A stretch of 64,000 nucleotides of DNA from Serilophus lunatus (Eukaryota; Chordata; Aves; Passeriformes; Eurylaimidae), in NCBI GenBank assembly GCA_013399895.1, contig VXBA01005469.1, forward strand, positions 25,610-89,609, in the 5' to 3' direction. Positions 24,002 to 35,200 of this stretch are shown here, in pieces. The position numbers and the translations under genes were made by a program. Within the stretch, counting starts at the first letter, position 1. Every line of letters begins with the position of its first letter. Below the pieces are notes generated by a model, which was given only the letters and a program-made list of their open reading frames with translations, searched no databases and had not been told where the DNA came from.

Positions 24002-24451
24002 ACAGGGACCCCCAGGGACCCCCAGGGACCCGCAGGGACCCTCAGAGACCCCCAGGGACCCCCAGAGACCCTCAGAGACCCCCAGAGACCCTCGGAGACC
24101 CCCAGGGACACTCAGAGACCCCCAGGGACCCTCACAGACCCCGAGAGACCCCCAGGGACCCCCAGGGACCCTCAGAGACCCCCAGGGACACTCAGAGACC
24201 CCGAGGGACCCGCAGGGACCCTCACAGACCCGCAGGGACCCTCACAGAGCCGCAGGGACCCGCAGGGACCCTCACAGAGCCGCAGGGACCCTCACAGAGC
24301 CGCAGGGACCCTCACAGACCCCGAGGGACCCGCAGGGACCCTCACAGAGCCGCAGGGACCCGCAGGGACCCTCACAGACCCCCAGGGACCCTCACAGAGC
24401 CGCAGGGACCCTCACAGACCCGCAGGGACCCTCACAGACCCGCAGGGACCC
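24002..24451 (+). repeat. 10-bp GC-rich minisatellite (CAGGGACCCN)n
   Basis: About 45 units of CAGGGACCC plus one variable base. Variants are CAGAGACCC in the left half; in the right half a 20-bp higher-order unit appears, alternating CAGGGACCCT with CACAGAGCCG or CACAGACCCG. Because 10 bp is not a multiple of 3, all plus-strand frames run through a 30-bp super-period and stay open, giving apparent proline/glycine/arginine-rich proteins that are not credible genes. The minus strand has GGG runs every 10 bases, compatible with G-quadruplexes. Confidence 0.95.
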
Positions 24452-27400
24452 CCGGCGCGGGGGTGCACGGACCTGCCGGCGCTGACCCACGGCCGCAGCG
24501 GGCACACGGCAGCCGAAGCCACTCGGGTGCTGCCCGGTGCGTTCGGCGCTGCCAGCGCTTCTGGCCGCCCTCAAGCTTCCCCTTCAGGTTCCCATGCCTC
24601 TTCGTCCCCCCTGCAGCTGCTTTCAGTCTTCTCCTTGCTCTTGGGCTGCACTCCTTCCTCCTTTCTTGCTGTTTCCCACCCTCACCCTCAACAATATAAA
24701 GCTCTTCTGGCCTACACGGTGTGTGCTTTACGGTTTTTTTCACCCTTTCTCGCACCATCCATACCCGGGGGATTGCATTCATTATGTCGGGCTTTTCTTG
24801 CTGAGAGCACTTTCCCGTTTGAGCGGGTCGCTTACAGCCGACTTCACACGCTCCAGCCCGGCCGTCCGACAGACGCGAGCCCCAGCAGCCGCCCCCTCCC
24901 CACCCACCAAGCCAAGCTGTGGGCTTCGTTGCACCCAAAATTTTTGTCTCTGTACGTCCTGTGGATGCAAGGCCATTGCTGCCCAAGCTAACGCCTCCTG
25001 ATGTGTGGGTGGGGCAGGGACACATGCCCACATGCATCCTCTGCTTTTGCACTGCCATGCTGCTCTTGGTGGCCAAAGATGCTTCTCTGAAATTGCTCTC
25101 GCCTGGCCTGCAGCCAGGGTGAGGTTTGTGTGCTGCTTGAGCCAGCATCGCCCTTAGAGGACTGTGTGGGTGCCTGCAGCTGCAAAACAGGCACATTCCT
25201 TCCAGCTACTTGTAAAGCCATCAAGGACAAAGATGGTGATGCAACTTCTGGCCCAGCAAGTCTCTAAGCTGTTGACTGCCAGAAGCTGGGAAATCTCACA
25301 GGAAAGACCACTGTGTGTTGCCCTATTTATGCTTCTCCTGATCAAGGTAGTTGGAGAAATGGCAGCAGGCTGGATGGCTTTGCTTTCTTCTGTTCGTAGG
25401 TACCAGAGACCTGCAGGGTCAGGGCAGAAGTGTGACATTCTCCAGTGTCACTGCTTGTCCCACGTAGCACATTCCTTTGTGACTGAGCGCATTGGCTATT
25501 GCTGTCCCCAAAAATAGAAACCCCAACATAGGAAGTTATTAAACTGTTTCTAATGGCAGTGGAACCCCCACCCTTAATTCTCCTGCTGATACCAGCTCTC
25601 TCCATCCTTCCTCTGGCTTCTTCATCTCTCCAGGAGGAAACAAAACACTCAGATTTTTGTTTTGCTTTCTTTTATTCCACCTTTTATTTCTTGTGTTTCT
25701 CCCTCGGATTTCCATTCCCATGCCCGGGACACACATACACATTCTTCAAACAGGCACACATATGTCTGTATATACAGTAAGGCACAGTCACTCACATCCA
25801 GATGGGACACTGCTGAGAGAAGAAACAGTATACAGCACATGATTGCAGCCTGCCCTGGAACACAAGCCATAACAAACAGATTAAAATGGATTCAAAGGCA
25901 ACAACGCTCCACAGCATGGTTCCACTGGATGTGGAGCTCAGGGTTTGCCAACAAGGCCATGCTATGTGGGAGGGCCAGTGCCACTGGCTCCCAGCAAATG
26001 TCATCTCAGTGCTCTCATCTGGGGAGAAGAAAGGCAGGACACAGAGGCTCTTCTTTCCTCACAGTTTTAGAGCTGGTGAACAGAAAGGGGATATGACTCA
26101 AAACTATTGGCTTTGAATCACTGCTCTGTCACAGAGAATGGATGTGAGATATGTTGTGCGAAATGCTTCTGCCTTCCCAGTGAGGCAAGGGACAACCCAA
26201 GCCTCTGACTCTGCTCAGCTTCATGTTTGCTAGGAGGAGCTTTGGGATGGATGAAGAGGAGCTGGCTGGTTTTTCCCCTGGTTCTCTGCAGCTGTTTCTG
26301 TGTTGCTGGGTACTCAGTGGCTGGTAGTGGGTCCAAGCACTAGCCCCTGATCATTCCCACCACCTAACAGGTGCCTGATGCCTCAGCTCAGCTTTTGACA
26401 AATCTGGCTTGCTGTCTGCTTTGAGCCCAGACTTGTCAACAGCTCCACATCATGCTGTGGACATGAGCCCCATGGTCTTGAGCCAGGGCTGGTTTTTATT
26501 CAGTGTGGCCAATACAGCTTCAAGCACTAGTCAGGGAACTGATCAGGTGATGGTCTGTTAGCTACCTTTCCCCAAGTAACTTATTTCTTGTGGGCAACTA
26601 ATAGTCTCAAGATGTAAATCCTTTTTCTTTTGGTTTGGCAACTGCCAGCCCATGACTTTAACTAGTACCCCAAGAGTGAATGAGAATCTAGCACAGTGCC
26701 TACGTGCTGAGGGGGAGGAGGTTGTCTGACCTTCACCAATTCAGTCAGCCCGGCCACACAACAGGAAATTTGGCCAGCTAAGACTTCTGCTTTGACCTGC
26801 CCAAAATTAATTGGCTGTTTCCAGTAAGACAGGATGCTTTCTTTCCTGAGTGGCTCTTGGTGGCCACATACTGAAAGTTTTAAAAAAGATTGGATAGGGT
26901 CTAGAAGTGAGAATGACTGATGGGCAGGCAGCCCTTCTAAATCTGGACCATAGCCTGGAGCCAGATAAGGACACTTGCCCTGTTGGCCTACTCAGCACAT
27001 CTTTTCTTTGCATCCAACCTACTGGCTGTCACCTTCCACCAGCACTAAGAACGTCCCTAAGCTGAAGGACAGATCACAGATCAGGTCAGCCAGCTCGACC
27101 CCCACTTCCAAGGGATTTTAGGTTATATGATCCATGTCCTAAGAGTTTTCTTTGTGTTCAGGGTTCACATTGTCTGCCATACAGCACATATGGAGAAAAC
27201 ATATTGTTTCCTACTGTTAAAGCATTATTTACTGAAGTTTAAAAACCCGAAGTATTTCAAAAGAAGCTACCAAAAAGGCACCATACAGGGTATGTTTGTA
27301 ACTGATGGAGTTCATCTAAGATCAATCCAGGGGAGAAGACATTTTGTAACGGGATGAAGGAGCAGAGGGACTGGGAGTGGCAGTGGATGTTGGCTCCAGG

Positions 27401-28000
27401 ACAGCAGGTATCAAATCTCTCAGTCCCTAAATATCACTGAGGAACGTCAGCCAGCACCTCAGTTTGGAACTCTGAGGAGACTGTAAACCAGGTTCTTGCT
27501 CTGGCTGTCCCAAAATATGACGGTGCAAAGCAGAGAGCCAGGCAGTGGCCATTCAGCTCTGTGTTGAGTCTGGACTTCAGGGGTATCTGTATTCTGCTCC
27601 TCTCCTGCCACTGAAGGGTTTCCCGTAGCTCCCACCTTGATTGGGTTAGATGGCTCCTATTCACGTGTTAAGTCTCCTCTGTCCTGACTGGGTATGTCCT
27701 TTTGAGAGGGGAAAAGGAAGGAAATAATGAAAAATAATCACAGGCTTAGCAAACACAGTTCTGGGAAGTCTGTGTCCTGGTGGCACTTTGGTAGTTTCTG
27801 TGCTAGGAGCAAAGGCAGCCTGAGCACCAGCCTCTCTCCTCCAGTTGCTCCTTGCCAAACCAAGGAAGCATTTCAAAAGGAGACAGGTGGTGAGGTGGAA
27901 CGAGACATTTCCTCAGGCATTTGTGGCTACATTATCAGTGGTTACAAAATAGGTAAGAAGGCACATGGAACAAGCCCTACTCTTGGCAGTGGAAATCCTC
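24452..28000. other. MPZL1-RCSD1 intergenic region, no gene recognised
   Basis: GC-rich up to about 24600, then ordinary unique DNA. I found no exon, RNA gene or repeat family. Part of the right end is probably the 3' untranslated region or terminal intron of RCSD1. Confidence 0.5.
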
Positions 28001-28001
28001 T

Positions 28002-28007
28002 TTTATT
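28002..28007 (-). other. Candidate RCSD1 polyadenylation signal
   Basis: AATAAA on the minus strand about 535 nt beyond the RCSD1 stop codon. The sequence after it is not clearly GU-rich, and a splice donor right after the stop (28529) may move the true 3' end elsewhere. Confidence 0.25.
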
Positions 28008-28107
28008 TCAAGTGGCAAAGGCCTGTGTTTCCATGCTTCCCAGGCTGATCATTAAACTGGTGTGTGTGCAAACCCTGTTTTTGCTGGCAAAGTTAACAAG
28101 CTAAACA

Positions 28108-28192
28108 CATAGAGAGAGAGAATACATATGTACACATGTGTATGTACAACGTGTGCACACATATAAATATGTATGTAAATATATGTATGTAA
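28108..28192. repeat. Imperfect AG / TATG-type simple sequence
   Basis: AGAGAGAGAG followed by degenerate alternating purine-pyrimidine sequence rich in ATATGTATG and ACACATGTGTATG. Confidence 0.8.
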
Positions 28193-28541
28193 GGAGGCAT
28201 ATTGATATAGTATACATGTGGTTACTGCTGGGGAGATGTGCTTTCTACTGTAAGTACTTTCAAACTGCTTTCAAAACAGAATTGGAGCAGAGCCTCTCTG
28301 TTACACTGAATCCAGAATCAGTTTTGCACCTTTTCCATCCTTCCTCTCTGTAACACCACCCAGGAGGGCTGGTTGGTTTGAATGCTCTGCCTCGCAGGCC
28401 TGAGATTTGAGACTTCTGATGTATGGGGAGCAGCAAAACTGTTGTTGTGTCCTGTCACAGTTGCCATTTTCATTAATAATAAAGCCCTCTGGTGTCTCAG
28501 GAGGCACCATCCTGCTGACCTGTCTTACCTGTGTGTCACAG

Positions 28542-29240
28542 TTATGCTGTGCCCTGGTCCTGCGTGGCTGGAGGCTCACTGGCAGTCTCTAATCCCACGG
28601 CATCCTGCACTGGTTCAGGTGCCAGCGGCGTTTCTTCAGCATCCAGTGTTCTCTGTGTGTCTGCACGCTCACTGGTCTCCTTGGCTGCAGCTTCTCCCTT
28701 CTCCTCGTCCCTCTTTTCCTCTTCACAGGCAGTGCTTTCCTGCTCTTCTCCCTGGGGACCCTCACATACCTCCTTGTTTCCAGAGGGAGGCTGGGGAGAG
28801 TTCTCCTTCCCTGGGGCACCAGGACATACTTCCTCCTCCTTTGTATTCCCTGTGTTACTCTTGCAAGGAGTCATTTCCTCTGCCTGTTTCTCCCCCTTTT
28901 CTTCATCCTCTGATCTGCTGGATCCTCTCCTTAACGGCTGCTTCTCATCAGACCCTGCCTGTTTCTTTTGCTCTTTGATCCCTTTTTCTTCATCCTCTGA
29001 TCTGCTGGATCCTCTCCTTAACGGCTGCTTCTCATCAGACCCTGCCTGTTTCTTTTGTTCTTTGCTCCCTGTTTCGGCCTCCTCTGTCTTGCCATTGGGC
29101 CCAAAGACCTCATCTTCCCTAGCACCATTTTCTGGAGAGGAGATGTTGACTCCTAAATCTTCCCCATCCCCATATTCAGACAGAGATCTTCGGAACCTCC
29201 TGGAGGGAGGTCTGCGCTTTATTGATCCTCTCGTCCGCAC
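28542..29240 (-). CDS. RCSD1: RCSD1 exon 6, CapZ-binding motif and acidic tail
   Basis: The exon starts after a CTCCCAG acceptor and reads VRTRGSIKRRPPSRRFRRSL, strongly conserved with human CapZIP and corresponding to the capping-protein-interaction motif. It then enters a Glu/Lys-rich disordered tail ending QDQGTA and a TAA stop at 28542-28544 (232 codons plus stop). Two tandem 29-residue copies carry PLRRGSSRSEDEEKG, which aligns with PLRRSPSRTE in the mammalian protein; the serines resemble basophilic kinase sites. A good splice donor (CACACAG|GTAAGA) lies 12 bases past the stop. Confidence 0.95.
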   Translation of the reverse strand: MRTRGSIKRRPPSRRFRRSLSEYGDGEDLGVNISSPENGAREDEVFGPNGKTEEAETGSKEQKKQAGSDEKQPLRRGSSRSEDEEKGIKEQKKQAGSDEKQPLRRGSSRSEDEEKGEKQAEEMTPCKSNTGNTKEEEVCPGAPGKENSPQPPSGNKEVCEGPQGEEQESTACEEEKRDEEKGEAAAKETSERADTQRTLDAEETPLAPEPVQDAVGLETASEPPATQDQGTA

Positions 29241-32200
29241 CTGGGAGGCAGGAAAAGCAGACAGTGAAGACAGTGGTACTGGAAAGCAGGAAAATGCCAT
29301 GGGAAATTTAATTGCTACCCTGGTGGCTTCGCTTTTCCTGCTCTCCTACCAAGAGGTAGGAAGAAGAGGGCTTCCTGCTTCTGACAGACTACTTTATAGG
29401 ACAAGCAGCTCCCTAATATAAGCGTCCCTTTCTTCTGTAAAGATGGTGCCAGGCACCATTGGCCCAGTTTGAACTTTGACTCCTTGTCCAAATTAGACCC
29501 CTAAATTCAAGGATTCGTTACACAGACTCTGCTGACTTTGGGTGTCTCAGCCTTTTCTACTCTTGGCAGTTTGGTGTTCAAGGAAGGAATCTGCACTCCA
29601 CTTGATGATGGTGAATGCAGGTTACAGCTCCCCATTCACACACAGAATTACACACACAGAATTAACAAGGTTGGAAGAGATCACCAAATCCAACCTTTTA
29701 CCCAACTTAACAACCTACCCAACACCAATCCATCATCTAAACCACATCACTAAGTCCATCATCCAACCTCTCCTTAAACACCTCCAGGGACAGTGACTCC
29801 ACCACCTCCCTGGGAAGCCCATTCCAGTGGGGGATCACTCTCTCTGTGAAAAAGTTCCTCCTGATATCCAACCTGAACCTCTCCTGATGCAGCCTGAGAC
29901 TGTGTCCTCTCGTCCTGTCACTGGGAGCCCGAGAGAAGAGACCGACCCCCAGCTGCCTACACCCTCCTTTCAGGGAGTTACAGACAGCAATAAGGTCACC
30001 CCTGAGCCTCCTCTTCTCCAGGCTGAACAACCCCAACTCCCTCAGCTGCTCCCCACAGGGCTTGTGCTCCAGCCCCTTCACCATCCTCGTTGCCCTTCTC
30101 TGGACACATTCCAGCAGCTCAACATCTGTCTTAAACTGAGGGCCCAGAACTGGACACAGGACTCGAGCTGTGGCCTCACCAGTGCCAAGTACAAGGGAAG
30201 GATAACTTCCCTGGTCCTACTGGCAACACTATCCTTGATGCAGGCCAGGATGCCATTGGCCTTCTTGGCCACCTGGGCACACTGCTGGCTCATATTCAGT
30301 TTCCTATCAACCAGCACCCCCAAGTCCCTCTCTGCCTGGGCATCCTCCAGCCCCAGCGGCCCCAGCCTATAACTCTGCATGGGGTTATTGCGGCCCAAGT
30401 GCAAAACCTGGCACTTGGATTTATTAAACCTCAGGCTGTTGGACTCAGCCCATCTCTCCAGCTTGTCAGGGTCTCTCTGCAGAGCCCTTCTACCCTCTGA
30501 CAGATCCACACTCATTCCAAGCTTGGTGTCATCCTCAAACTCACTAATAACGGATTCCATCCCCTCATCCAGATCATCAATAAAGATATTGAATAAAACC
30601 GGCCCCAGCACTGAACCCTGAGGGACCCCACTGGTGACTGGCCTCCAACTGGACATGACTCCATTCACCACCACCCTCTGAGCTCGGCCATCCAGCCAAT
30701 TCTTACCCCAGGACAGAGTAAACCTGTCTAAGCCACAATCCATCAGTTTCACCAGGAGTTTATTATGGGAGACAATATCAAAGGCTTTGCTAAAATCAAT
30801 ATACACTGCATCCACAGGTTTGCCCTCACTGATCAGATGAGTCACCTGATCATACGTGCTGGCACCCTGTGGTGGCACCAGACAAACCATCGTGCTCTGC
30901 GTGGCTCCCTAAACTGAGCCTCAACCAGTGGCACCAATTACCCAGCACTCCCTGCCCAGGTACCAGCCAACCTCCTACTGCTGGGTTGAAGTGCCTAGGT
31001 CCTGCCCCACCATCCCTTCCCTTGACCCACTGGACCAGGAAGGCTGCTGGAGCTGCTGGACCATGAGGCTCCACATGCAGGCAGGCAGAGTAGACTCCAC
31101 TGAGCTACACTGAAAGGCTGTTTTGAACCTGGTGCATAGATCTTCTCCCTTGGCCACAAATACACACTGTTACAGCAGGACTGAGGGCTCAGCCTCCCCT
31201 TCCTCTTCATCCCCAGGTGATAAGCAAGCCACAAATCGTAGCACACATCTTACCTTGTTGTAAAACTGCAGCTGAGTGCTTTCTGGGGGTTGATCAAAGC
31301 TCACTGGTGTCTCACTCGCATCGCTGGGCTGGGACTGAGTCCCTGGGCTGCTGGGGGTTGAGGGGGGTGTGCTGAATGGAGAAACCAGGGCTTTCAGACC
31401 CGGGCTTTTGGGAGACGCCCCCGGCAGCAGAGCAGCTGGAGCAAAAGCTAGATTGGCCTGCAAAGAAAAACCCCCATCATGTGCATGAATGACAGCGGTG
31501 TGTGCTGCACACGATAACCACAGAGGGGAACCCTCGCTCTGCCGTATCTCTCAGCTGTCACAGCCCACAGACCTTCTGGTGGTGGGTCTCTCCTGGTGAC
31601 ACTGTCAACAAACAAGTCTGGGCAGAGAAGTTATGACTGGACTTTTGTCCTTCCCCAGCAGCTGGACCTACGTTCTTTTGTCATCCTCAGGCCTTCTGGT
31701 ATTTTCCAGTGACCCAGCCAAACCAGCACAACCCACAGTAGCTGAGCTGGGAGGAAATCTGAACAAGCAGCCAGCAAACACTTTTAAAACAAAAGATTTA
31801 AGCCAGCCCCTTGTGTACCCAAGCAGAGCTCACATTTTCCAGCCTGATCTGCAGGTCTTCTGAATGATCTGTGCAGTCGTGAGAAGACAACAACTGGCCT
31901 CTCACTAAGAAGCTCTCAAAGGCAAATGTCCTTGGCTGCACTGGGGGGGACAGAGCTATGAATAGGCTTCCCTTGTGTCAGGGTGGCCAGGAGGCACTGA
32001 GCTCTGCAGTCACATCTGCTGCCAGGAGAGGTGGCTGGCAGGGACAGGGCACTCTGTCTTCAGGCCATTGGGTGCTGAGCTGCTCTCAGCAGCAAGGATC
32101 AGGCACCACAAAAAGGGACATACAAAAAGGGCAGGAGGCACTGGGTGTGTTTGTGAGTAGCTGGGGGAATCCAGAGGAGAGAACTGCAGAGCTCCCAGGC

Positions 32201-35200
32201 ACGTGCAGGGGACAGCCACAGCCTGGAGTGCACTCCCCACTGCCAGGACTGCAGTGCTGGCTGCCTGGCAGAGGGCAGGTGGCTCAGTCTGAGTTAGACT
32301 GCTGTGAAGAAACAGCTGGAAGGAGTCTCAGTCGAGCTTTCCCTCCCTTTCTCTGGAGAGCTGCATTTAAACTGAGGCTCCTACCCCTGCTCCCTACTTG
32401 GGCAATGTGGCTGCCATGCCCATGTCCAGACATGCACTCCCCGGATCCAAACGATGCTGACCCCGTGCACTGACATGATTATGGGCACATCTGGGATCAC
32501 TGGGCTGCTTCTGATGCTTATTACCAGGACCAGACCTGCTCTGCCTTCCTTTTTTTGGCTCCTGGATCCCTTTCCCCCGTGGCTGCTCTGCAAGGGAAGA
32601 AGCTGTGACAAATGCCCATCAGTTTTAATTTGTGGAGGAACCCCTGTGGGTTCTTGCAGGACCTACCTGCAGCTTTTCAATCATGGGGGAGCTTTTCACC
32701 TTGACCTTGGGAATGGGGCAAGCATTTGGAGACCGCTTCTGCAAAACAAATTGGAAGGTGAAAACATCGCAGTAAAGTAGGTGAGGAAGAAGAAATATAA
32801 TAAAGGCAGAAAACTTGGAAGAGACAAGTAGAAAGTGCTAGCCATCCTAGGGTTAGATACACGTACCCTTCTTCTGGGAGAAAAGGGGATTGTCTACTGC
32901 CTGAAGCATCTGGGTTAGGTGATGTGTATTGTCTCTGCTTCTCATTGCCTTCACTAAGGTATCTAGCACATGGCATAGTTTCCCCTGGTATTATTTCAGG
33001 ACCAGACAGATTAAAATTCTACCTCCTAAAGCCTTAATGTTGGCAAATACTACGAACTTTCTGGATGGGAAAGAATTTCTGCCACCACTTGACTTACAGA
33101 ATTAAAGGATTTCCAATTAGTATAGGCAGGAAAGGCCTAAGTGGCAGGAAATGTAGAGCTCTGAAAGGCTGAAAGCAATTTGAGAGAGGGAAAGCATTGT
33201 TTTGAGAAGGGGCAAACTACTTTTTTCAGGTCCAAAGCAAGAGGAAAGAATCTAAGACTTTAAAGCTTGCTGCTCCTTTGGCATGTAGCTGACAGATAAG
33301 AAAGGCAAGGAATCTGCTAAGGGCAGGTGACAATACGAAATTTGGTGGGTAGACCTCATGCCCTGAAATACAGAAGGACAGAAGAGACCAGAAAGGGCCT
33401 GAGCACAAAATTTAGTGAGTAGCAGCCAGCTCACTGGGACCTGCTCATTCAAGGGTGCTGTATGGACACACCTGAAGACAATATTCTGCAGGTATTGCTG
33501 ACAAGCCCCCTCTTCACTGTGGATTAATTATTCCCTTTATCTGAAGATGGGAAAATCTCAAGCGGAATTATTACATCACTATACTCAAACCTCTAGAGTT
33601 CATCTGGAGGCAACAAACAGCAAGGATGCTCCCTGTGCTGAGCAATGTTCAAATCTAAGAGATGCCAGTGATTCCTGAACAGTGGTATCTGGATGGATCC
33701 ATCAGTGTGCTCGGGTTAAAAACTAAAGCAGTAGAAATGGGATGTGCCTCCATGCTGCTGGAGTGGGAGACAGCACGGAGCTGACTCTGAGTCAGCACAT
33801 GTGTGTGTGTGGGAGCAGGGGGAGGTTTGGTTTTGCATGATTGATGTCTCTTGCTGCTCAGCCTGACCTCTCTGCCACCTCCAAGCTCGTGTCTCAAGAA
33901 AGAACAGGTTGCAGAGAGGAAAGACTTGTCCCCCTGTTAAATTGATACTCACTTGCTCATCATTGTCACTTGTCTCAGTTTTGTGGGAATACAATGGAAG
34001 GGAGCAGGGTGGTTTCCTCCGAGTTGGCTTATGTGGTGGTACCTAAGAGAAGAAAAAACCAACTCAGCAGCAGGGAAATCAGTTTTCTTAAAAAGGAAGT
34101 GAAATTCAAGCACCAAAAGGGCATGCTGTGTGAGTGACCTGCTTGGGTGGCAAGGCTCATCCAAAAACAGCACAGACATTAGCACATGGGCACTTGGCCA
34201 GCATGCTAGGTGAGCTTGTAGCATCTAGAGCCCAATCCTAATGCTGGGAAAATATCTTTTTCCACAATATGAGCCACAACACTTCAGGCTTTGTGCAAAG
34301 AACACTCTTCTAAGCCGTGGAGGGTGGAGAAACTTTCCCAGAAACGGCATCTTTAAAGCATCCTGCTGGAGACTCCCTCACGCTGGAATAAATTGTTACT
34401 GTTCTCTTTCCTGTCATTACCAGGATTTCCTTTTAATTCTGAGCTGCCTACCTGGTTCATGATTTCCTGGTTTGCATCTGACACATTTTAGTGGCAAAAA
34501 GGGGAATTCCGACTTTTTCAACCCCATTTGTTTCTCTAGAATGAAGAAAAGTGGTTCACAGGGACAAGTCCTCAGATGTAACCTTAAATTTGACTAAGAA
34601 ACAGATTCTCCATAGGAGGAAGAACAAGGCAACTCAGTGGCAGGGACAGGGGTTCCTTCTGAATATCTTCAGGCTCCCAGAAGTACGAGAGAGCTCCCTA
34701 GGAAGGGAGAGAAGCACAGCACTTAACTATTGCTCTGGTCTTGAAGCCAAGCTGTCTCTATTTTCATGCCAGTTTTGTACTCTCCTGCCAAGCTGTTAAC
34801 ACACTTTTTATGTGTTAACAGACAAAATAATTGGATAATATTGTGGATCTTGGAGAGTATCCTCAATAAAATATTTGGATAATTTTGTTACCTTTCCACA
34901 GGCTGGCATGTGAAAAGCTGGATTGTGGTGTCTTTGCCCTCTGTAGAGTTCTCTGTCTTGGAGGGCCTGGAGACTTGATTTCACTTAACTCCTGGAGGTG
35001 CTGCAGCCAGCTGTGGCAATGCTGGATCTCTAAGCAGCCAAGGGCAGCCCTGCCCCTGTTTCTGTGTCACGTTAGGAAGCAGTAATGTGTCTTGCTGAAA
35101 CCCCATCATTTTGGAGTCATGAAGTGCTGCTCTGTGCCACAGTGAATGTATCAGAGGTTCCCTGGTTGACAGGATCCCCTATGCTGTGTGGGTCAAGCAA

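Noticed and set aside
23431..24991. Long plus-strand frames (over 400 codons) rich in Gly, Pro, Arg and Asp, collagen-like
   Set aside because: They are produced by the 10-bp minisatellite, which stays open in three frames, and by high GC content. There is no splice or domain support.
28531..29421. Plus-strand frame of 296 codons, serine-rich
   Set aside because: Antisense shadow of RCSD1 exon 6, whose minus-strand reading is a clear match to CapZIP.
29827..30621. Plus-strand frames opposite the CR1
   Set aside because: Antisense of the CR1 reverse-transcriptase frame and its 3' region.
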